Assembly (NCBI RefSeq): GCF_020171845.1
Contig: NZ_JAIVAM010000013.1
Span: 124,001 to 188,000 of the forward strand
Direction of reading: 5' to 3'
Length of the DNA: 64,000 bases
Source of the DNA: Cytobacillus kochii
GTDB lineage: Bacteria; Bacillota; Bacilli; Bacillales; Cytobacillaceae
Positions 40,707 through 51,177 of this stretch are shown one piece after another; the stretch's first letter is position 1; every line of letters starts with the position of its first letter. A program made the translations under genes and the position numbers. The notes under the pieces were generated by a model. That model saw nothing but the letters and a program-made list of their open reading frames with translations, was not told the DNA's origin and searched no databases.

Positions 40707-41831
40707 ATGAGCAGTGAATTATTAGATGCTCTTATTTTGCTTGAAAAGGAAAAAGGAATTTCACGAGATGTCATTATTGATGCAATGGAAGCCGCGTTAG
40801 TGTCTGCTTATCGTAGAAACTTTAATCAAGCACAAAATGTCCGTATTGATTTAAATTTGGGTAGTGGCACTATGAAAGTATTTGCCCGCAAAGAAGTCGT
40901 TGATGAAGTGTTTGATCCAAGATTAGAGATTTCTATCGAAGATGCACGCAAGATTAATCCTAACTATACGGTTGAAGATATTGTAGAAATGGAAGTAACG
41001 CCAAAAGATTTTGGTAGAATTGCTGCACAAACAGCCAAACAAGTCGTTACTCAACGTGTTCGTGAAGCAGAAAGAGGCATTATTTATTCTGAATTCATTG
41101 ATCGAGAAGAAGATATCATGACAGGCATTGTCCAAAGACAAGACGCAAAATTTATTTACGTTAGTCTTGGTAAGATTGAAGCGATTTTACCTGTAAGTGA
41201 ACAGATGCCTAGTGAACAGTATCGCCCACATGATCGTATTAAAGTGTTTATTACAAAAGTCGAAAAAACAACAAAAGGTCCACAAATTTATGTTTCTAGA
41301 ACACATCCAGGACTTTTAAAACGTCTTTTTGAAATTGAAGTACCAGAAATTTATGACGGTACTGTTGAATTAAAATCTGTTGCGCGTGAAGCGGGAGATC
41401 GCTCAAAAATCTCTGTACATTCTGATAATCCAGAGGTAGATCCAGTTGGTTCATGTGTTGGACCTAAAGGTACACGTGTGCAAGCCGTTGTTAATGAGTT
41501 AAAAGGTGAAAAAATTGACATTGTGAAGTGGTCTAGTGATCCAGTTGTCTTTGTAGCCAATGCATTAAGTCCTTCTAAAGTGTTAGATGTTGTAGTAAAT
41601 GAAGAGGACAAAGCGACAACGGTTGTTGTTCCAGATTATCAACTGTCGCTAGCTATTGGGAAACGTGGACAAAATGCAAGACTTGCGGCGAAGCTTACTG
41701 GTTGGAAAATTGATATTAAATCAGAGACAGAAGCAAGAGAAGCCGGCACATATCCAAGAGATGAAGCTCTTTTAAGCTATCATCAAGATGATGAAGATGA
41801 AGATTTTACATTCCCTGAAGACAAGGAATAA
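40707..41831 (+). CDS. nusA: NusA, transcription termination/antitermination factor
   Basis: NusA binds RNA polymerase and promotes pausing and intrinsic termination. The product of about 374 residues has an N-terminal polymerase-binding domain (MSSELLDALILLEKEKGI), an S1 domain (about 135-200), and KH domains with VGSCVGPKGTRVQAV and LAIGKRGQNARLAAKLTG, then a short acidic tail. ATG 40707 gives the family N-terminus; ATG 40698 lies too close to the ribosome site. NusA may regulate this operon through its leader. Confidence 0.98.
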   Translation: MSSELLDALILLEKEKGISRDVIIDAMEAALVSAYRRNFNQAQNVRIDLNLGSGTMKVFARKEVVDEVFDPRLEISIEDARKINPNYTVEDIVEMEVTPKDFGRIAAQTAKQVVTQRVREAERGIIYSEFIDREEDIMTGIVQRQDAKFIYVSLGKIEAILPVSEQMPSEQYRPHDRIKVFITKVEKTTKGPQIYVSRTHPGLLKRLFEIEVPEIYDGTVELKSVAREAGDRSKISVHSDNPEVDPVGSCVGPKGTRVQAVVNELKGEKIDIVKWSSDPVVFVANALSPSKVLDVVVNEEDKATTVVVPDYQLSLAIGKRGQNARLAAKLTGWKIDIKSETEAREAGTYPRDEALLSYHQDDEDEDFTFPEDKE

Positions 41832-41845
41832 GAGGTGAATGGCTG

Positions 41846-42118
41846 GTGAACAAAAGCAGAAAAATTCCGATGAGAAAATGTATAGCGACGGGGGAAATGA
41901 TGCCGAAGAAATCACTCGTACGCATTGTTCGCTCAAAAGAAGGCGAAGTTTCGGTTGATGTTACAGGTAAGAAATCCGGTCGCGGAGCGTATCTTACAAA
42001 AAGTAAGGAAGCCATCTTACTTGCAAAAAAGAAAAATATTTTAGCTAGTCATCTAGATGTACAAGTGGATGAGGACATATATAACGAACTTTTAGATCTT
42101 ATTGAAAAGGAGAAATGA
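41846..42118 (+). CDS. rnpM: RnpM (YlxR), RNase P modulator
   Basis: A 90-residue DUF448 protein with RKCIATGEMMPKKSLVRIVR and GRGAYLTKSKEAI. In B. subtilis YlxR binds the RNA subunit of RNase P and was renamed RnpM. It starts with GTG and sits between nusA and ylxQ, its invariant place in Firmicutes. Confidence 0.93.
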   Translation: MNKSRKIPMRKCIATGEMMPKKSLVRIVRSKEGEVSVDVTGKKSGRGAYLTKSKEAILLAKKKNILASHLDVQVDEDIYNELLDLIEKEK

Positions 42119-42127
42119 CCGTCCAAA

Positions 42128-42430
42128 ATGAATGAGAGAAAATGGATGTCATTACTTGGCTTGGCCAATCGAGCGCGTAAAATCACTTCAGGTGAAGAGC
42201 TTTCTATAAGCGATATTAGAAAAGGGAAAGCGAAGCTGGTTTTGTTGTCTGCAGATGCTTCTGCTAATACGACAAAAAAAGTAACAGACAAATGTAAATC
42301 TTATGCTGTTCCTTATAAGATTGTCCCAGACAGAGAATTGTTAGGGCAAGCAATTGGCAAGGAAGCAAGAGTAGTGGTGGCTGTTTTAGACGCTGGATTC
42401 GCCAAAAAGCTATTAACGTTGCTCGATTAA
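42128..42430 (+). CDS. ylxQ: YlxQ, L7Ae-family RNA-binding protein
   Basis: The 100-residue product is a small L7Ae/L30e-type protein: [33 protein letters not shown] and a final [19 protein letters not shown]. Family members bind kink-turn RNAs; the cellular RNA partner of YlxQ is unsettled. It lies between rnpM and infB as in B. subtilis. Confidence 0.92.
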   Translation: MNERKWMSLLGLANRARKITSGEELSISDIRKGKAKLVLLSADASANTTKKVTDKCKSYAVPYKIVPDRELLGQAIGKEARVVVAVLDAGFAKKLLTLLD

Positions 42431-42449
42431 TTCTAGCGGGGGTGAAAGC

Positions 42450-44585
42450 ATGAGTAAAATTCGCGTTTACGAATATGCTAAAAAACATAATCTATCTAGT
42501 AAAGATGTAATTACGAAATTAAAGGAAATGAATATAGAGGTTTCGAATCATATGACAACATTAGAACCAGGTGAAGTAACAAAATTAGACGGTATTTACA
42601 ATAAGCAAGAAGAGAAACAACCACAAAAACAACAATCAGCGCAAGCACAACCTGCAAACAATCAGAAAAATAAACCAGCAGGTGCACCAAAAGGCAATAG
42701 AAATAAGCCAAATAACAATAATAATAATAATAAGAATCAAAAACCTAATCGCAATAATAATCAAAAAAATAAACCAAAGAATAAAGGGCAGAAGCCACCT
42801 CAACCACCAGCACCTAAAAAAGTAAAAGAATTACCAGAGAAAATCACTTTTACTGAATCACTAACAGTTGGTGAGCTTGCTAAGAAGCTCCATAGAGAGC
42901 CTTCAGAAATCATTAAAAAGCTATTTATGCTTGGTGTGATGGCAACAATTAACCAAGAACTAGATAAAGATTCCATTGAGTTAATTGCAGGCGAATATGG
43001 TGTTGATGTAGAAGAAGAAGTATTAGTAGATGTGACAGATTTAGAAGCATATTTCACTGAAGATGAAGAGACTAATCTTGAGGAACGTCCATCTGTTGTA
43101 ACGATTATGGGTCACGTTGACCATGGTAAAACGACATTACTTGATTCCATTCGTCACACAAAGGTAACTGCTGGCGAAGCTGGTGGAATTACACAGCATA
43201 TTGGTGCCTATCAAGTAGAAGATAAAGGTAAGAAGATTACATTTCTAGATACACCTGGTCACGCGGCATTTACAACAATGCGTGCCCGTGGAGCGAAAAT
43301 AACTGATATTACAATTTTAGTTGTTGCAGCGGATGATGGTGTGATGCCGCAGACAATTGAAGCAATTAACCACGCTAAAGCTGCTGAGGTACCTATTATT
43401 GTTGCTGTTAATAAAATGGATAAAGAAGCGGCAAATCCTGACCGTGTAATGCAAGAGCTAACAGAACATGGATTAGTTCCTGAAGCATGGGGCGGAGATA
43501 CAATCTTTGTACCGATTTCAGCCATTAAAGGTGACGGTATCGATGAGTTGTTAGAAATGATTCTCCTTGTTGGTGAAGTAGAAGAATATAAGGCGAACCC
43601 TAATCGCAATGCTGTCGGAACAGTTATTGAAGCACAGCTTGATAAAGGTAGAGGATCAGTAGCCACTTTACTTGTACAAAACGGAACATTGAAGGTTGGT
43701 GATCCGATTGTTGTCGGTAATACATTTGGTCGCGTACGTGCGATGGTTAATGACCTTGGACGTCGAGTAAAGACTGCAGGACCATCTACTCCTGTAGAAA
43801 TTACAGGATTGAATGATGTCCCTCAAGCAGGTGACAGGTTTGCTGTTCTAGAAGACGAGAAATCTGCGCGCCAAGTAGGGGAAGCACGTGCACAATTAGC
43901 TCTACAAGCACAAAGATCTGAGAAATCTCGTGTTAGCCTTGATAACTTATTTGAGCATATGAAAGAAGGGGAAATGAAGGACATAAACATCGTTGTAAAA
44001 GCTGATGTTCAAGGTTCAGCTGAAGCCCTAACTTCCGCATTAAATAAGATCGATGTAGAAGGCGTAAAAGTACGTATTCTTCATACAGGTGCGGGTGCCA
44101 TTAATGAATCAGATATTACGCTTGCTGCTGCATTTAACGCAATTGTCATCGGCTTTAACGTAAGACCTGATACGAATGCAAAACGTGCGGCTGAAGCAGA
44201 AGATGTTGATATTCGTCTACACCGTATCATTTATAACGTAATTGAAGAAATTGAATTAGCAATGAAAGGGATGCTAGACCCAGAGTTTGAAGAAAAAATT
44301 ATTGGTCAAGCAGAAGTCCGTCAAACATTTAAAGTATCAAAAATTGGTACAATTGCCGGTTCTTATGTTACGGAAGGTAAAATCACAAGAGATTCTGGTA
44401 TCCGCCTAATTAGAGACGGCGTTGTTATTTTCGAAGGTGAAATTGATGCGTTAAAACGCTTCAAAGATGACGCGAAAGAGGTAGCAACAAATTACGAATG
44501 TGGTATTACAATTAAGAACTACAATGATGTCAAAGAAGGCGACATCATTGAAGCTTATATTATGCAAGAAATTGAGCGTAAATGA
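42450..44585 (+). CDS. infB: Translation initiation factor IF-2
   Basis: IF-2 brings initiator tRNA to the 30S subunit and drives subunit joining. The 711-residue product has an N-terminal IF2N helix region, an asparagine-, lysine- and proline-rich linker (about residues 50-130), a second IF2N domain, and a GTPase with [13 protein letters not shown] at about 221-233, DTPGHAAF and NKMD, then domains II-IV. The linker includes eight consecutive Asn from an AAT-rich repeat. The stop overlaps the ylxP start. Confidence 0.98.
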   Translation: MSKIRVYEYAKKHNLSSKDVITKLKEMNIEVSNHMTTLEPGEVTKLDGIYNKQEEKQPQKQQSAQAQPANNQKNKPAGAPKGNRNKPNNNNNNNKNQKPNRNNNQKNKPKNKGQKPPQPPAPKKVKELPEKITFTESLTVGELAKKLHREPSEIIKKLFMLGVMATINQELDKDSIELIAGEYGVDVEEEVLVDVTDLEAYFTEDEETNLEERPSVVTIMGHVDHGKTTLLDSIRHTKVTAGEAGGITQHIGAYQVEDKGKKITFLDTPGHAAFTTMRARGAKITDITILVVAADDGVMPQTIEAINHAKAAEVPIIVAVNKMDKEAANPDRVMQELTEHGLVPEAWGGDTIFVPISAIKGDGIDELLEMILLVGEVEEYKANPNRNAVGTVIEAQLDKGRGSVATLLVQNGTLKVGDPIVVGNTFGRVRAMVNDLGRRVKTAGPSTPVEITGLNDVPQAGDRFAVLEDEKSARQVGEARAQLALQAQRSEKSRVSLDNLFEHMKEGEMKDINIVVKADVQGSAEALTSALNKIDVEGVKVRILHTGAGAINESDITLAAAFNAIVIGFNVRPDTNAKRAAEAEDVDIRLHRIIYNVIEEIELAMKGMLDPEFEEKIIGQAEVRQTFKVSKIGTIAGSYVTEGKITRDSGIRLIRDGVVIFEGEIDALKRFKDDAKEVATNYECGITIKNYNDVKEGDIIEAYIMQEIERK
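42711..42734 (+). repeat. AAT/AAC microsatellite in infB linker
   Basis: Eight trinucleotides AAT or AAC in a row encode an Asn tract in the disordered IF-2 linker. Such in-frame repeats can change length without breaking the gene. Confidence 0.8.
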
Positions 44586-44863
44586 TTGTAGGTTTGGTTT
44601 CGTGTGAGTGTATGATATATGATGCTCGTTCATTAAAGGAAAAGAGAAGTGTATTACAGCGAATCCTCACTCGTCTGCAACAGAAGTTTAACATTTCTGT
44701 TGCAGAAGTTGGGTTTCAAGATACATGGCAACATACACAGATTGCCATAACTGCTGTAGCTTCAAGTAAGCAGGCCGTTGAGTGGGAGCTTTCAAATGCG
44801 CTTAAATTAATTGATTCTTTTCCTGAGATTGAGCGGACAATTACAGACATTGAATGGCTTTGA
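44582..44863 (+). CDS. ylxP: YlxP, DUF503 protein
   Basis: The 93-residue product is a DUF503 protein: [19 protein letters not shown] at the N-terminus and [19 protein letters not shown]. YlxP is thought to aid ribosome assembly or early translation, fitting its place between infB and rbfA, but its activity is not established. The ATG overlaps the infB stop. Confidence 0.93.
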   Translation: MIVGLVSCECMIYDARSLKEKRSVLQRILTRLQQKFNISVAEVGFQDTWQHTQIAITAVASSKQAVEWELSNALKLIDSFPEIERTITDIEWL

Positions 44864-44879
44864 AAAAGAGGTGTAACAA

Positions 44880-45242
44880 TTGAGCCTAAGATCAAATAGA
44901 GTTGGCGAGCAAATGAAAAAAGAGCTCGGAGAAATTATCGGTCGAAAAATTAAAGACCCACGAGTGGGATTTGTAACAGTAACAGATGTTCATGTGACAG
45001 GTGATTTACAACAAGCTACTGTCTATATTTCTGTTCTCGGTAATGAAGAACAAAGAGAAGATACATTGAGAGGATTGGCTAAAGCTAAAGGGTTTATCCG
45101 TTCAGAAATCGGTCAGAGAATACGTTTGAGAAAAACCCCTGAAATCACTTTTGAGTTTGACGAATCAATCGATTACGGTAATCGTATTGAAACACTCCTT
45201 CATCAAATTCAAGATGACGGTCAATCCAAAGATAAGGAATAA
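44880..45242 (+). CDS. rbfA: RbfA, ribosome-binding factor A
   Basis: RbfA binds immature 30S subunits and supports 16S 5' maturation. The 120-residue product has a KH-like fold with [34 protein letters not shown] and [19 protein letters not shown]. It starts with TTG after an AGAGGTG site. Confidence 0.97.
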   Translation: MSLRSNRVGEQMKKELGEIIGRKIKDPRVGFVTVTDVHVTGDLQQATVYISVLGNEEQREDTLRGLAKAKGFIRSEIGQRIRLRKTPEITFEFDESIDYGNRIETLLHQIQDDGQSKDKE

Positions 45243-45254
45243 ATAATGATTGGC

Positions 45255-45276
45255 GGATAGACGTTTGTCTATCCGT
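45255..45276 (+). terminator. Hairpin between rbfA and truB
   Basis: CGGATAGAC (45255-45263) pairs perfectly with GTCTATCCG (45268-45276) across a GTTT loop, followed by TATTTATTT. The tail is weakly T-rich, so partial termination is possible. Confidence 0.5.
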
Positions 45277-45322
45277 ATTTATTTCACCTTAATTTGAATT
45301 TTAGTGAAAGGGGGCGTACAAA

Positions 45323-46240
45323 ATGGAAGGAATATTACCTTTATTAAAGCCAAAAGGAATGACTTCTCATGACTGTGTATTTAAGTTACGCAAGATTCTA
45401 AAAACGAAAAAGGTGGGTCACACAGGAACATTGGACCCTGAAGTCACTGGCGTATTACCTATTTGTATTGGACGGGCTACGAAGGTTGCCGAATATATTA
45501 CGGATGCAGGTAAAGAGTATGAAGGAGAGGTCACAATAGGTTTCTCGACAACGACAGAAGATGCCTCAGGCGAAGTGGTTGAAGAGAAGAAGGTAGATAA
45601 ACCGATTACTCGAGAAGAGATTATCGCGGTGTTCCAGCAATTAACTGGAGAGATTGTCCAAACACCACCAATGTATTCTGCTGTTAAAGTGAATGGTAAA
45701 AGACTTTATGAATATGCACGACTAGGGCAAGAAGTGGAGCGGCCAAGTAGAAAAGTGCGCATTGATCGTATCACATTGCTAAATGAGCAGGAAGTATATA
45801 ATGGGGAACAGATTACTTTTCGTTTTCGTGTTGCTTGTGGAAAAGGAACATATATTAGAACCTTAGCAGTTATGATGGGTGAACTTCTTGGTTATCCTGC
45901 CCATATGTCTGATTTAACTCGCATCCGGTCTGCAGACTTTACCATTGAGGATTGTTTGACATTACCACAAGTGGAGGAAGTGATGAACGAGGGAAGAATA
46001 GCTGATGTGCTCAAACCGTTAGAATGGGGGATTAGCTATTTGCCGAAATATCAAATAAATGATAAAGTAGCAATGAAAGTGAAGAATGGCGCAGTTCTTC
46101 CTACTCCTGAAGAACTTGAGAGTGTATCTGGTCCTATTGTAATGGAGACTGTGAACAATCAAGCGTTGGCCTTGTATATCCATCATCCTGATAAACCAGG
46201 TATAATAAAGCCAACTAAAGTTCTATACATAGGTGAATAG
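45323..46240 (+). CDS. truB: tRNA pseudouridine-55 synthase
   Basis: TruB forms pseudouridine 55 in the T loop of tRNAs. The 305-residue product has LPLLKPKGMTSHDCV, the catalytic aspartate D38 in GHTGTLDPEVTGVLPICIG, and a YSAVKVNGKRLYEYAR motif, then a C-terminal PUA-like part. GGGGG precedes the start. Confidence 0.98.
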   Translation: MEGILPLLKPKGMTSHDCVFKLRKILKTKKVGHTGTLDPEVTGVLPICIGRATKVAEYITDAGKEYEGEVTIGFSTTTEDASGEVVEEKKVDKPITREEIIAVFQQLTGEIVQTPPMYSAVKVNGKRLYEYARLGQEVERPSRKVRIDRITLLNEQEVYNGEQITFRFRVACGKGTYIRTLAVMMGELLGYPAHMSDLTRIRSADFTIEDCLTLPQVEEVMNEGRIADVLKPLEWGISYLPKYQINDKVAMKVKNGAVLPTPEELESVSGPIVMETVNNQALALYIHHPDKPGIIKPTKVLYIGE

Positions 46241-46322
46241 GGTAAAGGTAAACGTTCTTTTACATAAAGTAGACGTTCTATGCCTATCTTCATGTTTAAA
46301 CAATATAAAAAGGTGAATGATC

Positions 46323-47270
46323 ATGGAAGTTATAAAAATAGTACATCCACATAACCACAGTAAAGATAGCTGGCCACCTCTTTCAATGGCATTGGGCTTT
46401 TTTGACGGTGTTCATCTTGGTCACCAGAAAGTGATGCAAAATGCAAAGGAGAAGGCAGCTGAACTAGGGTTGAAAAGTGCCGTAATGACATTTGATCCTC
46501 ATCCATCAGCTGTATTAGGTGATCCACAAGAACAAATTAGATACATCACACCGATAAATGAAAAAATCAAGATTGTTGCACAGTTAGGCATTGATTATTT
46601 ATTTATTGTGCACTTTTCTAAAGCATTTGCTAATCTAGATCCAGAAGCTTTTATCGATCAGTATATTATTGATTTAAATGTTTCTCATGTATCTGCTGGA
46701 TTCGATTATACGTATGGTAAATTCGGTAAAGGCACTATGGATACGATAAAGACACATGCTAAAGGGTATTTCTCTACAACCACGATTCCACAGTTAAAAA
46801 GAGACAATGCCAAGATTAGCTCCTCCCTCATTAGGACTTACTTAAAAGAGGGGAGCGTTGAAAAAATCCCTCCGCTTTTGGGAAGATACTATACAGTTAG
46901 TGGTCCGGTCGTGCAAGGTGATCAAAGGGGGAGACAATTAGGTTTTCCAACAGCAAACGTTGCTGTTAGCGAAGATTTCATCACCCCACCTACAGGTGTA
47001 TACGCTGTAAGAATTTTTGTTCAAGGAAAATGGCGTAAAGGGGTCTGTAATTTAGGCTATAAGCCAACTTTCCATGATGACTTAAAGACCCCTTCTATTG
47101 AAGTCCATATTTTTGATTTCGATCAAGATATATATGGTGAAGAGGTTGAAGTAGAGTGGCATCAACATATTAGAGATGAACGGAAGTTTAATGGAATTGA
47201 AGCATTAATTGAGCAAATTGCTAAGGATAAGCAAGCAACACTCGATTATTTTGCAAAAAACAACGGTTAA
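46323..47270 (+). CDS. ribF: Bifunctional riboflavin kinase/FAD synthetase
   Basis: RibF makes FMN from riboflavin and then FAD. The N-terminal adenylyltransferase has LGFFDGVHLGHQKVM and TFDPHPSAVLG; the C-terminal kinase has RGRQLGFPTANV and TGVYAVRIFV. ATG 46323 sits six bases after AGGTGA; ATG 46317 touches that site. The product is 315 residues. No FMN riboswitch is visible in the short upstream gap. Confidence 0.97.
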   Translation: MEVIKIVHPHNHSKDSWPPLSMALGFFDGVHLGHQKVMQNAKEKAAELGLKSAVMTFDPHPSAVLGDPQEQIRYITPINEKIKIVAQLGIDYLFIVHFSKAFANLDPEAFIDQYIIDLNVSHVSAGFDYTYGKFGKGTMDTIKTHAKGYFSTTTIPQLKRDNAKISSSLIRTYLKEGSVEKIPPLLGRYYTVSGPVVQGDQRGRQLGFPTANVAVSEDFITPPTGVYAVRIFVQGKWRKGVCNLGYKPTFHDDLKTPSIEVHIFDFDQDIYGEEVEVEWHQHIRDERKFNGIEALIEQIAKDKQATLDYFAKNNG

Positions 47271-47273
47271 TTC

Positions 47274-47302
47274 TTGCATTTTGTTTAAAAAAGTTGTATT
47301 CT
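47274..47302 (+). promoter_or_regulatory. Candidate promoter of rpsO
   Basis: TTGCAT (47274-47279) and TATTCT (47297-47302) are 17 bases apart, just after ribF, so rpsO can be transcribed separately. Confidence 0.6.
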
Positions 47303-47324
47303 TATAAACGTATTGATTGATGAA

Positions 47325-47396
47325 CCTTTGCTTGGCAAGTCGAGTCACCGACGCTTGCTCAGTAACAGGGGATTGAAATTTTAGGAGGTGAATCGG
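47325..47396 (+). promoter_or_regulatory. Probable S15 autoregulatory leader of rpsO
   Basis: The leader contains GCAAGTCG (47335-47342) pairing with CGA (47349-47351) and CTTGC (47354-47358), a bent helix of the kind S15 recognises, ending close to the AGGAGGTG site. rpsO leaders are autoregulated by S15 in several bacteria, including Geobacillus. I infer that function here from position and helix. Confidence 0.55.
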
Positions 47397-47666
47397 ATGG
47401 CTATCACTAAAGATCGTAAAAATGAACTTATCAATGAGTACAAAACTCATGAAAATGATACTGGTTCTCCAGAAGTTCAAATCGCTGTCCTTACAGAAGA
47501 AATCAACAATTTGAACGAACATTTACGTACTCATAAGAAAGATCACCACTCTCGTCGTGGTCTATTAAAAATGGTAGGTAAACGTCGTAACCTATTAACT
47601 TACCTTCGTAACAAAGATGTACAACGTTACCGTGAGTTAATCAATAAGCTTGGTTTACGTCGATAA
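47397..47666 (+). CDS. rpsO: Ribosomal protein S15
   Basis: S15 is a primary 16S rRNA binder. The 89-residue product has the exact family length, with [35 protein letters not shown] and [15 protein letters not shown] 47397 follows AGGAGGTGAATCGG; an in-frame GTG at 47388 is part of that site. Confidence 0.99.
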   Translation: MAITKDRKNELINEYKTHENDTGSPEVQIAVLTEEINNLNEHLRTHKKDHHSRRGLLKMVGKRRNLLTYLRNKDVQRYRELINKLGLRR

Positions 47667-47692
47667 TAAGAAGCTTGTCTTCTTATTTGAAG

Positions 47693-47717
47693 AAGCGGGA
47701 TTTTTTCCCGCTTTTTT
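47693..47717 (+). terminator. Intrinsic terminator after rpsO
   Basis: AAGCGGGA (47693-47700) pairs with TCCCGCTT (47706-47713) and runs into six T. It separates rpsO from pnp transcription. Confidence 0.85.
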
Positions 47718-47867
47718 ATTAGCCTAAAAACGCTATTCTACATAAAATTTTGTTATTTTATATATTTGAAAAAGTGTGCATAATAGTATTAATGATGAAA
47801 ATATGTCATGGCATTTTGCTTTAGTATATATGATTTTGTAAGTGAAATGGTAGAGAGGGGTACAAAT

Positions 47868-49991
47868 ATGGGACAAGATAAGCATACCTACAGCATAGAT
47901 TGGGCTGGACGCAAGTTGTCTGTTGAAATCGGACAATTAGCAAAGCAAGCAAACGGTGCTGTTTTGGTTCGCTATGGTGATACAGCTGTACTAAGTACAG
48001 CAACAGCATCAAAAGAACCGAAGAACTTAGATTTCTTTCCACTTACTGTGAACTATGAGGAAAGATTATACGCAGTCGGTAAAATACCTGGCGGCTTTAT
48101 TAAACGTGAAGGTCGTCCAAGTGAAAGAGCCATTCTAGCTAGCCGATTAATTGATAGACCAATTCGACCACTTTTCCCGGACGGTTTCCGTAACGATGTT
48201 CAAGTTGTCAGTATGGTTATGAGTGTCGACCAAGATTGTTCTTCGGAAATGGCGGCAATGTTTGGGTCATCTCTTGCATTAAGTGTTTCTGATATTCCGT
48301 TTGCCGGTCCAATTGCAGGTGTAACTGTTGGCAGAGTAAACAATGAATTTATCATTAACCCTTCTGTAGAACAAACAGAAAAAAGTGATATTCATTTAGT
48401 CGTTGCTGGTACGAAAGATGCGATTAACATGGTAGAAGCAGGGGCAGAAGAAGTTCCTGAAGAAACGATGCTTGAAGCAATTATGTTTGGTCATGATGAG
48501 ATTAAACGATTAATTGCCTTCCAAGAGAAGATTGCTGAAGAAATTGGTAAAGACAAGATGGAAGTTACGCTTTATCAAGTCGATGAAGAGATTAATGCAA
48601 CTGTGCGCTCTATGTGTGAAGCGGATATGATTCCTGCTATTCAAGTTCAAGAAAAACATGCTAGAGAAGCGGCCATTAAAGTTGTCAAAGATAAAGTGAT
48701 TACCCATTTTGAAGAGCAAGAAGTCGATGATGACTATCTTAAACAAGTAAAGCAAGTACTTGATAAAATTGTTAAACAAGAAGTACGCCGCTTAATTACT
48801 GAAGATAAAGTAAGACCTGATGGGCGTGGACTAGAGGAAATTCGTCCGCTATCATCTGAGATTGACTTACTTCCACGTACACATGGATCAGGACTGTTTA
48901 CACGTGGTCAAACACAAGCGTTGAGCATTTGTACATTAGGTGCGCTTGGTGATGTACAAATTCTAGATGGTCTTGGCATTGAAGAAGAAAAACGTTTTAT
49001 GCACCATTATAATTTTCCGAATTTCAGTGTTGGTGAAACTGGCCCGATGAGAGGACCTGGTCGTCGTGAAATCGGACACGGTGCTTTAGGAGAAAGAGCT
49101 TTAGAGCCAATTATTCCATCAGAAAAGGATTTCCCTTATACGATTCGACTTGTTTCTGAAGTGTTGGAATCTAATGGTTCCACTTCACAAGCAAGTATCT
49201 GTGCAAGTACTTTAGCAATGATGGATGCTGGGGTACCAATTAAAGCGCCAGTTGCTGGTATTGCGATGGGTCTTATCAAATCAGGTGATTATTACTCTAT
49301 TCTAACCGATATTCAAGGAATGGAAGATCACTTAGGTGATATGGACTTTAAAGTAGCAGGTACAAGTAAAGGCGTCACAGCACTACAAATGGATATTAAA
49401 ATCGATGGTCTTTCTAGAGAAATTTTAGAAGAAGCATTACAACAAGCAAAAATCGGTAGAATGCAGATTCTTGATTCCATGCTAGCAACGATTGCTCAAC
49501 CTAATAAAGAGCTTTCACAATATGCACCGAAAATCTTAATGATGTCAATTAACCCAGATAAAATCCGTGATGTTATTGGGCCAAGTGGAAAACAAATCAA
49601 TAAAATCATTGAAGAAACGGGCGTAAAAATTGATATCGAACAAGATGGTACAGTATTTATTTCTTCGATCGATGAAGCGATGAACCAAAAAGCGAAGAAA
49701 ATCATTGAAGATATCGTTCGTGAAGTAGAAGTTGGACAAATGTATTTGGGTAAAGTGAAGCGCATTGAGAAATTTGGTGCTTTCGTAGAGATCTTTAATG
49801 GGAAAGATGGACTTGTTCATATTTCTGAACTAGCTGAAGAGCGCGTAGGAAAAGTCGAAGATGTGCTTTCAATAGGTGATGAAGTCCTTGTAAAAGTGAC
49901 GGAAATCGATAAACAAGGTAGAGTGAACCTTTCTCGTAAAGCTGTATTAAAAGAGCAGCGTGAACAAAAAGAAAAAGCTGAGAATAAATAA
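47868..49991 (+). CDS. pnp: Polynucleotide phosphorylase
   Basis: PNPase degrades RNA from the 3' end by phosphorolysis and is a main mRNA decay enzyme. The 707-residue product has two RNase PH domains (first near [20 protein letters not shown], second with [16 protein letters not shown]), then KH ([16 protein letters not shown]) and S1 domains. ATG 47868 follows AGAGAGGGG; the longer frame from 47808 adds a non-conserved part. A terminator follows. Confidence 0.98.
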   Translation: MGQDKHTYSIDWAGRKLSVEIGQLAKQANGAVLVRYGDTAVLSTATASKEPKNLDFFPLTVNYEERLYAVGKIPGGFIKREGRPSERAILASRLIDRPIRPLFPDGFRNDVQVVSMVMSVDQDCSSEMAAMFGSSLALSVSDIPFAGPIAGVTVGRVNNEFIINPSVEQTEKSDIHLVVAGTKDAINMVEAGAEEVPEETMLEAIMFGHDEIKRLIAFQEKIAEEIGKDKMEVTLYQVDEEINATVRSMCEADMIPAIQVQEKHAREAAIKVVKDKVITHFEEQEVDDDYLKQVKQVLDKIVKQEVRRLITEDKVRPDGRGLEEIRPLSSEIDLLPRTHGSGLFTRGQTQALSICTLGALGDVQILDGLGIEEEKRFMHHYNFPNFSVGETGPMRGPGRREIGHGALGERALEPIIPSEKDFPYTIRLVSEVLESNGSTSQASICASTLAMMDAGVPIKAPVAGIAMGLIKSGDYYSILTDIQGMEDHLGDMDFKVAGTSKGVTALQMDIKIDGLSREILEEALQQAKIGRMQILDSMLATIAQPNKELSQYAPKILMMSINPDKIRDVIGPSGKQINKIIEETGVKIDIEQDGTVFISSIDEAMNQKAKKIIEDIVREVEVGQMYLGKVKRIEKFGAFVEIFNGKDGLVHISELAEERVGKVEDVLSIGDEVLVKVTEIDKQGRVNLSRKAVLKEQREQKEKAENK

Positions 49992-50004
49992 ATTTGTAAG
50001 AAAG

Positions 50005-50029
50005 TCAGGGTTGTCCCCTGATTTTTTTC
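50005..50029 (+). terminator. Intrinsic terminator after pnp
   Basis: TCAGGG (50005-50010) pairs with CCCTGA (50016-50021), followed by seven T. Confidence 0.8.
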
Positions 50030-50119
50030 TTTCTTTTTTTGTTAGAATATAAAATGATGATGTATATTTTAAGTGAGCCCTCGGCTTGTTTCTTTTAATT
50101 GTCGAAGGGGATTGTTATT

Positions 50120-50134
50120 ATGTAAGCGCTTTAT
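50120..50134 (+). promoter_or_regulatory. Possible CcpA (cre) site before ylxY
   Basis: ATGTAAGCGCTTTAT fits the cre core TGNAANCGN but lacks the final CA. It lies about 70 bases before ylxY. One match of this quality can arise by chance. Confidence 0.25.
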
Positions 50135-50200
50135 CGAATAGTTAAACTGTTCTACCTTGTCCTCCTTTAACATATTTTAATGAAGAGGGAGGCTGGTGTT

Positions 50201-51166
50201 ATGAGAAAAATTGGATACACGCTGGTAATAGTCATTAGTGGATTTTTAATCGTTGCGAACCCGTTAACAGATCAATATATGTCTTTAGCACTAAATGAAA
50301 GCATATCGGTAAGTAAAGTAGATGATCCGCTTTTAATAGAAATAAAGGAGCAAGCGAAGACGTTTGAAGTCCCTGCCAAGGATGCTGTTATAGATAAAGT
50401 ATGGAAGGCGATTCCAGGATTAAATGGACTAAAGGTTGATGTGAATGCATCTTATAAAAAGATGAAAAAGGACGGATCCTTTGATAAAGAGAAACTCGTA
50501 TTTACCGAAGTTAAACCAAAAATCCATCTAGAAGATTTAGAACCTTCACCGATTTATAAGGGCCATCCAGACAAGCCGATGGTTAGTTTATTAATTAATG
50601 TAGCATGGGGAAATGAGTATCTTCCTAAAATGTTGGAAACATTAAAGAAACATAATGTAAAAGCAACGTTTTTTTTAGAAGGAAGATGGACGCAAAATAA
50701 TCCTGATTTAGCAAAAATGATTGTTGCCGCAGGGCACGAAATTGGCAATCATTCTTATACGCATCCTGATTTAAAAGTTGCTTCTGATCAAAAAACGAAA
50801 GAAGAAATTGTGAAAACTAACGAAGTCATAGAGGCGACGACTGAACAAAAAGTGAAATGGTTTGCCCCCCCAAGTGGTAGTTATCGTAATCAAACCGTCG
50901 ACATTGCTAGTGGGCAAGGACTACTTACTGTGATGTGGACTGTCGATACGATAGATTGGCAAAAACCATCACCTGAAACGATTATTAATCGTGTAGTCAA
51001 TAAAGTAGAAAATGGTTCAATGGTCTTAATGCATCCAACAGAATCAACAGCAAATGCACTGGATAGAATGATTGTAGGGATTAAAGACAAAGACTTACAA
51101 ATTGGGACAGTGACATCCTTATTATCAGAGGAAAGAATCGGATCACACGAAAAGCCGAAAAAATAA
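50201..51166 (+). CDS. ylxY: YlxY, polysaccharide deacetylase-like protein
   Basis: The product of about 321 residues has an N-terminal signal or anchor helix (about residues 5-23) and a CE4 NodB-type domain with ATFFLEGRW, HEIGNHSYTHP and WFAPPSGSYRNQ. The first CE4 motif, usually TFDDG, reads INVAWGN here, so the aspartates that act as base and metal ligand are missing while the HSYTH histidines remain. It may not be an active deacetylase. ATG 50201 has GAGGGAGG upstream. Position between pnp and mlpA matches B. subtilis. Confidence 0.88.
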   Translation: MRKIGYTLVIVISGFLIVANPLTDQYMSLALNESISVSKVDDPLLIEIKEQAKTFEVPAKDAVIDKVWKAIPGLNGLKVDVNASYKKMKKDGSFDKEKLVFTEVKPKIHLEDLEPSPIYKGHPDKPMVSLLINVAWGNEYLPKMLETLKKHNVKATFFLEGRWTQNNPDLAKMIVAAGHEIGNHSYTHPDLKVASDQKTKEEIVKTNEVIEATTEQKVKWFAPPSGSYRNQTVDIASGQGLLTVMWTVDTIDWQKPSPETIINRVVNKVENGSMVLMHPTESTANALDRMIVGIKDKDLQIGTVTSLLSEERIGSHEKPKK

Positions 51167-51177
51167 CAAGCGAGATT

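Noticed and set aside
46241..46322. FMN riboswitch before ribF
   Set aside because: The 82-base gap is too short and lacks RFN element motifs; ribF in this place is usually not under RFN control.
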